Shown here one piece after another: positions 45,072 through 54,376 of a stretch of DNA of 64,000 bases (the first letter of the stretch is position 1; every line of letters starts with the position of its first letter). This DNA comes from Lentzea alba (GTDB taxonomy: Bacteria > Actinomycetota > Actinomycetes > Mycobacteriales > Pseudonocardiaceae). The DNA lies in the NCBI RefSeq assembly GCF_011067745.1, contig NZ_JAAMPJ010000018.1, positions 1-64,000 of the forward strand, in the 5' to 3' direction. The notes beneath the pieces are model-generated. The model ran no database searches and was not told the DNA's origin. It was given only the letters and a program-made list of their open reading frames with translations. The position numbers and the translations under genes are program-made.

Positions 45072-46611
45072 TCGAGTCCTTCCGTCGTCGTGCGAAGCCC
45101 AGCGCCAACGCGGCAAGGCCCGCAGCGGTCATCACCCACTCGGGCCAGGCTCCTAGCCAAGTCGCCAGCGTAGTCTGCGACCGAAGTGGCAGCTCCGCGA
45201 CCAGGGCACCGGGCACGAACAAGCCAGTCTTCTGAGTGACGGAACCGTCAGGCTGGACGATCGCGCTCACCCCCGAAGTGGCCGCCACGATCACCGCCCG
45301 GCCGTGCTCCACCGCCCGCACCCGGGACATGGAAAGCTGCTGGTAGGTCATTTCTGTGTACCCGAACGTGGCGTTGTTCGTCGGGATCGCGATGATCGTC
45401 GCGCCGGCCGTCACGGTGTCGCGGACCACTGAGTCGAACGCCACTTCGTAACATGTGTCAATCGCGACCTTCGCGGGCCCCATGACGAAACCGTCCGGGT
45501 CCGAACCGGCCTGGAACACCCCCGCGCGGTCCACGTCGGAGGTGAACAGCCGGAAGAACGACCGCATCGGCATCGTCTCGCCGAACGGCTGCAGCTTGCG
45601 CTTCGTGTAGGTGTCCGTCGGCCCCTTCTCCGGGTCCCACAGCACCACCTGGTTGCGCGGCAGCCCGTCGCCCCGGTCGACCACCACGGCCCCCACCGCG
45701 ATCGGCGCCTTGATCGCCTTCGCGGCCGTGTCGAGCACCGCGGCGGCGTCGCGGTTGCGGAACGGGTCGATGTCGGACGAGTTCTCCGGCCAGATCACGA
45801 TGTCCGGCTGCTTGACCTTGCCCGCGGCGACCTCGTCCGCGAGTTCGACGGTCCGCCGGACGTGGTTGTCGAGCACGGCGCGGCGCTGCGCGTTGAAGTC
45901 GAGCCCGGCGCGCGGCACGTTGCCCTGGATCGCGGCGACGGTCACGGTCCCGGCAGAGGCGTCCACCCCCACCGGCACGACGAACCCGACCAGCAGCGGC
46001 GCCACGACCAGCGGCACGCCGAGCTTCCAGTTCTTGACCACCCAGAACAGCCCGAACCCGGTCAGCACCACCGCGAACGACACCAGCGGCGCCCCGCCCA
46101 GCGACGCGAGCGGCAGGTACCAGCCCTCCGGCTGACCGAACGCGATCTTGCCCCAGGTGAAGCCGCCGAACGGGAACACCCCGCGCAGCGCCTCGTCCGC
46201 CACCCAGAGGAACGCCGCCCAGAGCGGCCACCCCGGCACCCGTGACGCGAACGCCATCGCGGCCGTGCCGATCGAGATCATCAGCGCGCACGCCAGCGCC
46301 AGCGGCAGCCACGCGATCAGCCCGACGAACTCCCCGGTCCAGCGCAGCAACGGCACCATGAACCCGAGCCCGAACAGCAGCCCGTAGCCGAACCCGGCCC
46401 GCGCCCGCCGCTCGTGGATCGTCCAGGCCAGCAGTGCGAACCCGACCGGTGCCAGGAACCACAGCGGCCGCGGCGGAAAGCTCAGGTAAATCAGCACGCC
46501 GCCGGCGACGGCGAGTGCCATCCGCAGCAGCACCGGACGGCTCAACCGCCGTCTGCGAGCGGGCAGTTCCGGCGTTTCCGGCGATTCCGGCGCAATGGGG
46601 GGTGCGACCAC
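45055..46611 (-). CDS. lnt: apolipoprotein N-acyltransferase
   Basis: The 518-residue protein has an N-terminal transmembrane region (about residues 25-225) and a nitrilase-like domain whose triad is Glu276 in VIWPENSSD, Lys337 in YTKRKLQPFGE and Cys387 in AIDTCYEVAFD. It N-acylates the lipid-modified cysteine of lipoproteins in the membrane. It is translated just before ppm1 with overlapping ends. The start is GTG 46611, 37 bp from the divergent acyl-CoA ligase start. The last helix and a basic tail close the protein, as usual in this family. Confidence 0.93.
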   Translation of the reverse strand: MVAPPIAPESPETPELPARRRRLSRPVLLRMALAVAGGVLIYLSFPPRPLWFLAPVGFALLAWTIHERRARAGFGYGLLFGLGFMVPLLRWTGEFVGLIAWLPLALACALMISIGTAAMAFASRVPGWPLWAAFLWVADEALRGVFPFGGFTWGKIAFGQPEGWYLPLASLGGAPLVSFAVVLTGFGLFWVVKNWKLGVPLVVAPLLVGFVVPVGVDASAGTVTVAAIQGNVPRAGLDFNAQRRAVLDNHVRRTVELADEVAAGKVKQPDIVIWPENSSDIDPFRNRDAAAVLDTAAKAIKAPIAVGAVVVDRGDGLPRNQVVLWDPEKGPTDTYTKRKLQPFGETMPMRSFFRLFTSDVDRAGVFQAGSDPDGFVMGPAKVAIDTCYEVAFDSVVRDTVTAGATIIAIPTNNATFGYTEMTYQQLSMSRVRAVEHGRAVIVAATSGVSAIVQPDGSVTQKTGLFVPGALVAELPLRSQTTLATWLGAWPEWVMTAAGLAALALGFARRRKDSNGAAA

Positions 46612-46648
46612 CCGATCAGCCTACGAGGCCCGGGAGTACACAGGACGT

Positions 46649-48022
46649 ATGACCTATGTCGATCTAGTTCTGGAACGCCTGGCGGCCGATCCAGATCGCG
46701 AGGCGGTGATCGGCGGCGACACCCGGCTGACCCGCGCCCAAGCCCGTGACCTGCTCTTCCGACTGGCCGACGGTCTGGTCCGCCGCGGCATCAAGCCCGG
46801 TGACGGCGTGGCGGTGTACGTCGGCAACACCCCCGAGGCGGTGCTGCTGAACCTGGCCGTCCACCTGCTCGGCGGCCGGCTGGTGTACGTGCCGCCGGAG
46901 CCGGGCACCGCCGAGCTCAAAGCCCTCGTCGAGCGCGCCGAGGTCGCCGCGGTCGTGGTCGACCCGTCGTTCGGCACGCAGATCGACGGCTGGCACCTCC
47001 AGGACCTCCCCGGCGACCTCGTCGAACGCGCCCCGGCGCGAGAGTTCGCCACGGTCTACTACACCGGCGGCACGACCGGGCTGCCCAAGCTCGCGGTGCA
47101 CCGCTCCGACGATCTCTGGGAAACGCGCGCGAGCCTGCCTCCCACGAACCTGCTCTCCAACACCCTCATCACCCACGGCAGCGGCGCCGGTGCGGTGCAG
47201 ACCGCGCTGCTCACCGGGTCGAAGCTCGTGCTGGGCCCGTCGACGTTCGACGCGGACACGTTCGTGCGCCTGGCCCGCGACGAGCAGATCACCATGACGG
47301 TCTTCGTGCCGCCGATGATGTACGAGGTCCTCGACCACCCGGACTGCCCGGGCCCGCAGTTCCACGTGATCGTCGGCGGGTCCCCGCTCGCCCCGAAGCG
47401 GCTGCGGCAGGCGATCGAGAAGTGGGGCCCGGTCGTCAACCAGGGCTACGGCATGACCGAGGCCCACGCCATCACGCTGATGCGCTCCGCCGAGGTCGAC
47501 CTCTCCCGGCCGGACACGCTGCGCACAGTCGGCAAGGCGAACCCGCTGATGGAGGTCGAGACCCGCGACGGTGACGTGTGGGTGCGCGGCCCGTTCGTCA
47601 TGGAGGGCTACTGGGGCGAGCCGCCGTTGAAGGAGACCAGCGACGGCTGGTTCAACACCGGCGACATGGGCTACTTCGACGACGACGGCTACCTGTACCT
47701 CAACGACCGCAGCAAGGACGTGATCGTCACCGGCCGGACCTCGGACAACGTCTACTCACGCCTGCTCGACGACTTCCTCATCACGCTTCCCGGCATCCGG
47801 CAGGCGGCGGCCGTCGCACGACCGGACGAGGCGCTCGGTGAGGTCGTCCACGTGTTCCTGGTGACGGACGGACAGGAAGTCGACATCGATCGACTTCGGG
47901 ATTCGGTGGTTGCCGAACTGGGTGAGCTTTACCAGCCCAGAGGCGTCACGATCGTCCCCGAACTCCCTCTGACCAAAGTGGGAAAGGTCGACAAGCGCAA
48001 GTTGCGTTCCCACTTTCGGTAA
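46649..48022 (+). CDS. acyl-CoA/acid ligase (AMP-forming)
   Basis: The 457-residue ANL-superfamily enzyme is somewhat short. It has P-loop TVYYTGGTTGLPKLAVH, GYGMTEAH (A5 region), NTGDMGYFDDDGYLYLNDRSKD (A7/A8) and the final Lys in LTKVGKVDKRKLRSHF (A10). It should adenylate a carboxylic acid and pass it to CoA. The acid cannot be named from these motifs. It is followed 27 bp later by a TetR-type gene on the same strand and faces lnt across 37 bp. Confidence 0.85.
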   Translation: MTYVDLVLERLAADPDREAVIGGDTRLTRAQARDLLFRLADGLVRRGIKPGDGVAVYVGNTPEAVLLNLAVHLLGGRLVYVPPEPGTAELKALVERAEVAAVVVDPSFGTQIDGWHLQDLPGDLVERAPAREFATVYYTGGTTGLPKLAVHRSDDLWETRASLPPTNLLSNTLITHGSGAGAVQTALLTGSKLVLGPSTFDADTFVRLARDEQITMTVFVPPMMYEVLDHPDCPGPQFHVIVGGSPLAPKRLRQAIEKWGPVVNQGYGMTEAHAITLMRSAEVDLSRPDTLRTVGKANPLMEVETRDGDVWVRGPFVMEGYWGEPPLKETSDGWFNTGDMGYFDDDGYLYLNDRSKDVIVTGRTSDNVYSRLLDDFLITLPGIRQAAAVARPDEALGEVVHVFLVTDGQEVDIDRLRDSVVAELGELYQPRGVTIVPELPLTKVGKVDKRKLRSHFR

Positions 48023-48049
48023 GGTTCGAGCTAAATCAGGAGGTGACGG

Positions 48050-48655
48050 ATGCCCCGTCCAAGCGTGGAAGCCGAACGCAAGGCGCAGATCCTCGCGTCC
48101 ACCTGCAAGGTGATCGCATCCGAGGGCTTCCGCCACCTCCGGGTGTCCGACGTGGCCAAGGACGCCGGCGTCTCCGGTGGCACGGTCCACTACTACTTCG
48201 AGACCAAGCGCGAGCTCACCGACGCCGCGTTCGCGCACTGCTTCGAGCAGTCGCTCACCCGGCGCCGCTGGATCCTCGACTCCGACGAGCCCCCGCTGTC
48301 GAGGCTGCGGCTGGTCGTCGAGTCGTACCTGCCGCAGGGCGCCGAGACGGTCGAGGCGTGGAAGGTCTGGGCCGAGCTCTGGGTCGAGGCCATCCGCAAC
48401 CCCGAGCTGCAGGAGCTCAACGAGCGCTTCTACGGCGAGTGGCGCGACATCGTGGCGAGCATCTTCCGCGACGGCCAGGCCACCGGCGAGATCCACGCGT
48501 CCGGCAACCCGGTGGAGCTGGCGAACATGCTGGTCAGCATGCTCGACGGCCTCGCGCTTCAGGTGCTGGCCGGCTCGAAGGCCATGACCGTGGACGTCAT
48601 GCGCACCACCTGCCTGAGGTTCGTCGACCAGCTCTCCACCGCGTCCGTCGGGTAG
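48050..48655 (+). CDS. TetR/AcrR family regulator (BetI-like)
   Basis: The 201-residue regulator has the N-terminal HTH (AERKAQILASTCKVIASEGF, then VSDVAKDAGVSGGTVHYYFE) and a ligand domain with WKVWAELWVEAIRNPELQ, matching the BetI/TetR_C_6 subgroup. An excellent AGGAGG ribosome site precedes ATG 48050. It probably controls the acyl-CoA ligase just upstream. The last 97 bp (32 codons) overlap the 3' end of the convergent membrane-protein gene, an unusually long overlap. Confidence 0.9.
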   Translation: MPRPSVEAERKAQILASTCKVIASEGFRHLRVSDVAKDAGVSGGTVHYYFETKRELTDAAFAHCFEQSLTRRRWILDSDEPPLSRLRLVVESYLPQGAETVEAWKVWAELWVEAIRNPELQELNERFYGEWRDIVASIFRDGQATGEIHASGNPVELANMLVSMLDGLALQVLAGSKAMTVDVMRTTCLRFVDQLSTASVG

Positions 48656-49821
48656 CTCAACCCGCCGGCCAGCACGCAGGTCGCGAGCAGCAACGCGACC
48701 GGCGTGCGGGTGAAACCGAGGAACAGCAACCCCTTCGGCACCGGCACGGTCTCCGCGAACCGCTGTGCCTCGCTCAGCAACAGCCCGGCGAACATCAGGA
48801 ACACCACCGCGAGCGGCAACGTGCGCCCGAGCGCGCCCACCGCGACCAGACTGGTGATCGACACCGCCACCACCGCGGCGGTGAACCACCAGTGGTGCGG
48901 CGTGTGCTCAGGCCCTTTCGCGCTGCGGGCCATCAGCCAGTCGCCGAACAACACCGCGACGCCGGTGAGCACCAGCACCCGCATCGCCGTGAGCACGCTC
49001 GCGCCGTCCGGCTCGTACGCCATCGACAGGTAGGCGACCGCGAGAGCGACGAGTGGCGTGACCGCGAGCCCACGCGCGACCCGCATCACCGCGGGCCTCT
49101 GGCGCGGGCTGGGCCTCATCGCTGCCTTCGCCCGGATCCGGTCCGCCTCACCGCGCTTGCTCTCGGCGGCGGCCTCGTCCTCCAACTCCCAGACCACCCA
49201 CACCAGCCCGAGCAACACGACCAGCCCGAACACCACCGCGTACCCGGTCAGCTCGCGCGGCCCGTAGACCCACCCGATCACCCCGACCAGCACGCACAAC
49301 GCCAGCCTGATCAACGACCCCAGCTCCGGCCGCGCGCTGCGCCAGGTCTTCTGCGGCCACGACGTCAGCACCAGCCGCCGCGTCACGAACCACACGCTCG
49401 CCCCCATCGCGACCGCCGCCATCCACGTCGCCAGCCCGACCCCCGGCTGTCCCAGCGACCTCGTGTCACCGAACAGCAGAATCGCCGCGGTCAGGGCCAC
49501 GATCACGGCCGGAACCCTGAGACGCCCCAACGCCCACAGGTGGTCCCGCACCCACCTGTCCCGGTTGCGCCAGGCCGACTCCACGGCCACCAGCGCCAGA
49601 AACCCGAGCGCGACCAGGCCCGTCGTGTTGCCCGCCAGGTGCGCCACCGCCAGCACCGTGATCGGTACCGCCCGCGGGTACGGGCTGTCCGCCAGCGTCA
49701 GGCTGCGCAGCGGCGACGGCGGCCCCGCCTGCTCTTTGGTGCGCAACCACTGCCAGGCGTGCCACAGCAGCGGCGCGTAGATCGCGATGAACACCGTGTC
49801 GACGAGAAAATCAACGCGCAT
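48559..49821 (-). CDS. polytopic integral membrane protein
   Basis: The 420-residue protein has about 11 hydrophobic segments, a basic cytoplasmic loop near residues 225-250 (ESKRGEADRIRAKAAMRPSP) and no recognised transport motif. The C-terminal end (GGLSYPTDAVESWSTNLRQV and on) lies opposite the coding end of the TetR gene. It could be shorter if the stop were elsewhere, but the frame keeps normal codon use. I do not recognise a family. A possible role in the membrane or envelope remains unproven. Confidence 0.65.
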   Translation of the reverse strand: MRVDFLVDTVFIAIYAPLLWHAWQWLRTKEQAGPPSPLRSLTLADSPYPRAVPITVLAVAHLAGNTTGLVALGFLALVAVESAWRNRDRWVRDHLWALGRLRVPAVIVALTAAILLFGDTRSLGQPGVGLATWMAAVAMGASVWFVTRRLVLTSWPQKTWRSARPELGSLIRLALCVLVGVIGWVYGPRELTGYAVVFGLVVLLGLVWVVWELEDEAAAESKRGEADRIRAKAAMRPSPRQRPAVMRVARGLAVTPLVALAVAYLSMAYEPDGASVLTAMRVLVLTGVAVLFGDWLMARSAKGPEHTPHHWWFTAAVVAVSITSLVAVGALGRTLPLAVVFLMFAGLLLSEAQRFAETVPVPKGLLFLGFTRTPVALLLATCVLAGGLSYPTDAVESWSTNLRQVVRMTSTVMAFEPAST

Positions 49822-49955
49822 CTCGGCTCCCCAAGGTTCGGGACAACCGTGGAGTCGCAGGTCACAGCCCCCGGGTTACCTGCTGTAACACGTCCGGGTG
49901 AAATCAGGGTTCATCCCCGATGCAACAGATGGACGAAAATGGGCATTCTCTGTAT

Positions 49956-50150
49956 ATGACCACGACAGTTGCTTTGAGCCGGCCCAGGACCAACCGGAGG
50001 ATCGCGGGTGTGTGCGCGGGGCTCGCCCAGCGCTGGGGCATGAAGGCGAGCACCGTGCGCCTTCTGTTCCTGCTGTCCTGCCTTCTGCCCGGACCGCAGT
50101 TCGTCGTCTACCTCGTGCTCTGGGTGATCATGCCCGACCGCGGTTACTGA
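49956..50150 (+). CDS. PspC domain protein
   Basis: This 64-residue protein is a minimal PspC domain: an N-terminal strand (MTTTVALSRPRTNRRIAGVC), a GLAQRWG-x-x-x-x-x-VRLLF segment and a membrane helix ending FVVYLVLWVIMPDRGY. Full-length PspC proteins help envelope-stress signalling; such short ones are common in actinomycetes. ATG 49956 is the in-frame start closest to the domain; the longer reading from 49920 lacks a site. The 3' end overlaps the convergent DUF397 gene by 23 bp. Confidence 0.85.
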   Translation: MTTTVALSRPRTNRRIAGVCAGLAQRWGMKASTVRLLFLLSCLLPGPQFVVYLVLWVIMPDRGY

Positions 50151-50295
50151 CCGACCGCAAGAACGCTGCCCACGCTGCCGGGGCAACCGGCACGTGGGCG
50201 GCGGGCGCCTTGGAGTCCCGGATGCCGACGCCGCGCCCGATCTCGACACAATCCTGGTCAGTCGGGCTGTAGCTGCTCTTGCGCCACTCGGCCAT
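50128..50295 (-). CDS. DUF397 family small protein (Scr2/Scr3-like)
   Basis: A 55-residue frame starts at ATG 50295 with a GAGGAGG site eight bases before. It reads MAEWRKSSYSPTDQDCVEIG, then GVGIRDSKAPA and VAPAAWAAFLRSV, exactly the DUF397 pattern (W-R-K-S-S-x-S-x-x-x-x-x-C-V-E and V-R-D-S-K). It lies directly downstream of an XRE/DUF5753 gene on the same strand (13-bp gap), the usual Scr1/Scr2-type pair of Streptomyces and relatives, proposed as toxin-antitoxin-like or developmental regulators (WhiJ system). Its 3' end overlaps the pspC-like gene. Confidence 0.85.
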   Translation of the reverse strand: MAEWRKSSYSPTDQDCVEIGRGVGIRDSKAPAAHVPVAPAAWAAFLRSVSNRGRA

Positions 50296-50308
50296 CCGAG
50301 TCGCCTCC

Positions 50309-51127
50309 TCAGGACACGATGTTGGTGATCAACTCCCTGGATTCTTCCTTACTCAGGGCGACGCGGTCCATCATCTTCAGCACGTCCTGGTAGAGCCCGA
50401 CCGATGCCTTGTCATCGAGAAACAGCGCCGAGTTCAAGCCACCTTGGTAGGCGACCGGTTCGTACTTGTCGAACTTCATCAGGGTGAAGTCGCCGGTCAG
50501 CGCCCGTCCGGAGGGCAGTACTCGCAGGCTGATGTACGGGCGAACCAACATCCTCAGCAGTTCGTGCAACTGCTCGGTCAGCACCTCAGTGCCACCGACT
50601 GGCGAATACAGCACCGGCTCGTACACGTAGAAGACAAACTTCTTGTGCCCGGCCACGATGCTTTGCCGCTCGATTCGAGCCGCGACCCACTCAGCGATGT
50701 CCTCCTTCTTGACGAAGGGCGAGTCCTCGGCAGCGGCGCGGGCGTACGACTCGATCTGCAGAAGTCCCGGAAGGAACAGCGAACTCCAGATCACGATCTC
50801 TTTGGCCATCCGCTCGTGCTGGATCAACGTCCGGACGTGAGGTGGCAGCACCGAGTCGTACAACTGGAGCCAGCCCTTCTCCCGCGACTCCAGGAAGAGC
50901 GCCTTCAGGTGCTCGCGCTCGTCCGGCGGGGTCTGGCACATGCCGAGCAGGTACATGAACTCTTCCAGGCTCACCCCGCCCTTGCCGTTGACGAGGTCCG
51001 ACAACTTGGGCGGATCCCAGCCGATCCGCCGCGCGAGTTCGGCATCCTTCAGACCGGTTCGGGTGATCATGGCGCGGAGGCTCTCGCCGAACTCGCGTCC
51101 CAGCACAGTGGACACTCTCTTTGGCAT
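50309..51127 (-). CDS. XRE/DUF5753 transcriptional regulator (Scr1-like)
   Basis: The 272-residue protein has an N-terminal XRE helix-turn-helix (LRAMITRTGLKDAELARRIG, then WDPPKLSDLVNGKGG) and a DUF5753 region with FLPGLLQIESYARA and ISLRVLPSGRALTGDFTLMKF, the hallmark of actinobacterial Scr1/WhiJ-like proteins. In the pair the DUF397 protein directly downstream is thought to bind or modulate it. The codons here look less GC-biased than their neighbours. These modules are numerous in each genome and often govern development or phage response. The start is ATG 51127. Confidence 0.9.
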   Translation of the reverse strand: MPKRVSTVLGREFGESLRAMITRTGLKDAELARRIGWDPPKLSDLVNGKGGVSLEEFMYLLGMCQTPPDEREHLKALFLESREKGWLQLYDSVLPPHVRTLIQHERMAKEIVIWSSLFLPGLLQIESYARAAAEDSPFVKKEDIAEWVAARIERQSIVAGHKKFVFYVYEPVLYSPVGGTEVLTEQLHELLRMLVRPYISLRVLPSGRALTGDFTLMKFDKYEPVAYQGGLNSALFLDDKASVGLYQDVLKMMDRVALSKEESRELITNIVS

Positions 51128-51211
51128 GTCGGCGAAACTAGCGCCGCAGACAGCCGCCCCTCCATCATTTCGGGCCCAAAATGACCTGAAAGTATCAGGG
51201 TTAGAAGGCTT

Positions 51212-51985
51212 CTACGGAATTCCGCCAATCTCGTCCGAGACGGTCGTGAACGCCTCCGGCTCCACACGCAACATGCCGGTGAACGGCTGTGTCATCCCAA
51301 CGCACAACACACACACGAAGGCCAACACGGCCGCAGTGAGGCTCAACTGCAAGACGTGCCGCACGCGCGCTGTGAACCCGATCAGCAACGGGAACAGGAC
51401 CATCCCCACCGCCCCGACGATGGTCCCGATCAACGTGAGCTTCCCGGTGTTGTCCAACCCACCGGCCTGATCCAGCCGATCGCGCCGGAGGTCCGTGATC
51501 TCCCGCAACCGCTCCAACGACCGTTCGCGCGCGCTCTTCACCTGATCCGGCGTGGCGGGCAGCGACAGGATCTCCGAGTGCAGCGAGTTCAGCGTCGAGG
51601 TCGTCCGTTCATCCGACTCCCCCACCGCCAGCTGAGCCCATTCCTTGTCCGCCACCAGTTTCGGATACTCGGTCAGCAGCGCGCGGATGTGATCACGTTG
51701 CGGCTGCGGCATGACGGCCGTCTGCCAGTAGGCGTCCGCGACGGCGGCGGCCTCGCGGGCGGCGTTGTCCTCGGCGTCGCCGTTCGCCTCCCACACGATC
51801 ACCACGTAGAACGCCAGCGCGACGATGAACAGGCCGCTGATCACCGCGCCCAGGAACCCGCGCGAGTCCGCGTCGCGGTCGTCGGACTGTTCGTGCGCAC
51901 GCGAACGCCCGAACAACAGACAAGCGACGACGGTGACAACCACCGCCGCGAGCACGACGACAAACGCGGTCCACATGGCCTCCAT
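51212..51985 (-). CDS. bestrophin-like (DUF4239) membrane protein
   Basis: The 257-residue protein has an N-terminal helix, a second helix (GLFIVALAFYVVIVWE), a long helical extramembrane part (about residues 70-170, coiled-coil-like, with EILSLPATPDQVKSARERSL) and two final helices (about 180-235). This order is that of DUF4239 proteins, related to bestrophin-like channels. Possible ion transport is an inference from the family name. ATG 51985 is used (MEAMWTAF). It ends 84 bp before the XRE gene on the same strand. Confidence 0.82.
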   Translation of the reverse strand: MEAMWTAFVVVLAAVVVTVVACLLFGRSRAHEQSDDRDADSRGFLGAVISGLFIVALAFYVVIVWEANGDAEDNAAREAAAVADAYWQTAVMPQPQRDHIRALLTEYPKLVADKEWAQLAVGESDERTTSTLNSLHSEILSLPATPDQVKSARERSLERLREITDLRRDRLDQAGGLDNTGKLTLIGTIVGAVGMVLFPLLIGFTARVRHVLQLSLTAAVLAFVCVLCVGMTQPFTGMLRVEPEAFTTVSDEIGGIP

Positions 51986-52239
51986 CTCCCCACAGCGGCC
52001 ACCGTTTGACCACCAACACCACGCTTCCCGGCGGTCTCACCCGCCCATCAAGAGCAACCGTGGTTGATCAAGCCCACCGCCGGTCCACATGGGACCGTTC
52101 CCAGAAAGTCCCTTTGACACGAACAGGAGAACCAACGCCCCACGGTCCTCGACGGAGAGTGAGGACGCGGCGATCAACGCGCGGTGACAAGCACGATCAG
52201 GCGTGCCAACCTGTGCCGACCCCGACCGAGAGGCGTGGC

Positions 52240-54303
52240 ATGCGCGTACCGATCCTCATCGCCGTCGTGCTGCTGGTTCCGCTGTTCACGCCAGGCCCTC
52301 CGTCGCAGGCGGCCGAGGTGTGGCGCACTCAGTTCAACGAGGCGGTGTACGGAGACGTCACGGTCGTCGGCAACGCCGTGCTGACCTGCCCGACCGCCGA
52401 GCAGGCCGGACCCGACCCGAAGTACTCACCGCAGTCCTGTGTGGACGCCCTGAACCGCAAGGGCCACGGCCCATCCGCTCAGAACAACGCCCACCGCATG
52501 TCCTATGCCGACATCGACGACGACCCGCGGACGTTCAACTCCTCCAGCGCGAACCTCACCATCCCCGCCGGCGCGACCATCGCGTACGCCAAGCTCGGCT
52601 GGGCCGGCAACGCGATCTGCCGCGACGCGACCGCCCCACCCGGCAAGCCCCAGGACCCGGTCACTCTCAACGGATCGAGCATCAGCCCGGGCCAGTTCGC
52701 TCAAGACGCCGCCGACGAGCTCTCCGGCACCGACAACACCTTCTACAGCGCCGAAGCCGACGTCACCCAGCACGTGAAGAACGGAACCAACACCGTCGGG
52801 AACGTCTGGACGCCCCAAGGTTTCGACTGCTTCGGAGGCTGGTCGCTGACCGTCGTCTGGAAGTTCGCGAACGCCACCCCGGTCGCCCCGGCGCGCAGAC
52901 ACGTTGCGGTGCACGGAGGTCACGTCCGCCTCCCCACCGCGAAGCCGATCACCAGCACCCCGATCGCACCCACGCATCCCGCGGGCGGGGTCATCCGCCT
53001 GGGAATCACCGCCTACGAAGGTGACTGGGCCAGCGACGGCGACCAGATGCTGGTCAACGGCACGTCGATCGCCGGCCGCAACGCGTTCGTGTCGTCCGCA
53101 CAGGGTGCCGCGCACTCCAACAACATGAGCGTCGACGCGCGCACGATCACCCTCGACGAAAAGGTCCTCAAGCCCGGCACCAAGGCCGCGGAGCTGACGT
53201 TCAAACGGGACGACGACGCGTTTCTGATGCAGAGCGTCGCGTGGTCGTTCGCGCTGCCGGAACTCACCCTCGTCGTCGACCCGGCACAACCCGCCGCGCA
53301 TCCCAAGGACAACGTCCGGCAAACCGCCACCATCACCAACGTCGGCGACGCACCCGCAACCGACGTGAAGGTCTGCGGCCAGCACATCGGCACGATCGCC
53401 CCGCACGCCACCACGACCCGCACGTGCACGTCCGTGGCCGCCGACAACGACTACCCGACCACCGTCGCGGCGAGCGGCATCAGCCTCGCCGGCGACCCGC
53501 TCGCCACCGACCGGACCTCGACCGTCGATGTGCTGCACCCGAGCCTGAAAGCCACGACAGAGGCCGGACCGATGACCGCGCTCCCAGGTCAGGCCGTCAA
53601 GTTCACGACGACGGTCACGAACACCGGCGACACCCCGCTCTACGGCCTCAACGCCCGCGCGACCGGTGGATGCGCTCCCATGCAGGGCCAACTCGACCCC
53701 GGCGCGACCACCGCGGTGGAGTGCACGGCCCCGGCGGGCGCCGAGACCGGCCGGCTGACCTCCACGGTCGCCGCGGCCGACAAGATCGGCGGCCACGTCG
53801 AGGCGAGCGCGTCCGTGCAGGTCAAGGTGATCTACCCGAGACTGACCATCAGCGCGCTCTGGTCGAAGGACCGCGCGGAGGACGGTGAGCTCGTCACGGT
53901 CACGATCACGGTCGGCAACCCGTCCGAGTACCCGATCAAAGACGTGCGGGTCGACGGCGAGCCCGCCTCGTGCCGCAAGACGCTCCCTCTCCTGCCACCA
54001 CGCGAGCGCCTCACCTACACCTGTCAGGTCGCCGCGCCGGTGAACTCCCGGTTGACGGTCTCCGGTGCGGGCGCCGGGCAGGCGATCAGTGAAAGCGCCG
54101 TCGTGCGGATCGCGTCGACGACCACGCCACTGCCGCCCGAGCCCGGTCAGCCGACATCGACGTTCGACGAACCAGCACCTCCGCGCCCGGTCGCGCACGT
54201 GCAGCAGGTGTCGAAACCGGCGGTCGGCGGGGTCGCCGCGGTAATTGGCGTGATCGGCATCGTCGTGGTCGCGAGCGCGATTTCCGGGTTCGGCCGGCGG
54301 TGA
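52240..54303 (+). CDS. surface-anchored secreted protein with Ig-like repeats
   Basis: The 687-residue protein has a signal peptide (about 24 residues, ending QAAE) and an N-terminal beta-rich domain with paired cysteines (LTCPTAEQ, QSCVDALN, AGNAICRD, FDCFGGW). Three or more DUF11/CARDB-like repeats follow (TATITNVGDAPATDVKVCG; TTTVTNTGDTPLYGLNARAT; TITVGNPSEYPIKDVRVDG). A Pro-rich linker, one transmembrane helix near residue 665 and a short basic tail (GFGRR) close it. It resembles DUF3344/DUF11-type wall proteins. It is an adhesin or structural envelope protein by architecture only. Confidence 0.78.
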   Translation: MRVPILIAVVLLVPLFTPGPPSQAAEVWRTQFNEAVYGDVTVVGNAVLTCPTAEQAGPDPKYSPQSCVDALNRKGHGPSAQNNAHRMSYADIDDDPRTFNSSSANLTIPAGATIAYAKLGWAGNAICRDATAPPGKPQDPVTLNGSSISPGQFAQDAADELSGTDNTFYSAEADVTQHVKNGTNTVGNVWTPQGFDCFGGWSLTVVWKFANATPVAPARRHVAVHGGHVRLPTAKPITSTPIAPTHPAGGVIRLGITAYEGDWASDGDQMLVNGTSIAGRNAFVSSAQGAAHSNNMSVDARTITLDEKVLKPGTKAAELTFKRDDDAFLMQSVAWSFALPELTLVVDPAQPAAHPKDNVRQTATITNVGDAPATDVKVCGQHIGTIAPHATTTRTCTSVAADNDYPTTVAASGISLAGDPLATDRTSTVDVLHPSLKATTEAGPMTALPGQAVKFTTTVTNTGDTPLYGLNARATGGCAPMQGQLDPGATTAVECTAPAGAETGRLTSTVAAADKIGGHVEASASVQVKVIYPRLTISALWSKDRAEDGELVTVTITVGNPSEYPIKDVRVDGEPASCRKTLPLLPPRERLTYTCQVAAPVNSRLTVSGAGAGQAISESAVVRIASTTTPLPPEPGQPTSTFDEPAPPRPVAHVQQVSKPAVGGVAAVIGVIGIVVVASAISGFGRR

Positions 54304-54376
54304 ATCCTGAACCGTTTGCACACACAATTTCGAGACAGGCGTGTTCCTTCAGTCCGGAATGCGGTAGAAGGACCTC

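Noticed and set aside
52006..52239. N-terminal extension of the surface protein gene upstream of 52240
   Set aside because: The extension has no signal-peptide character, whereas ATG 52240 gives a good one with GAGAGG before it.
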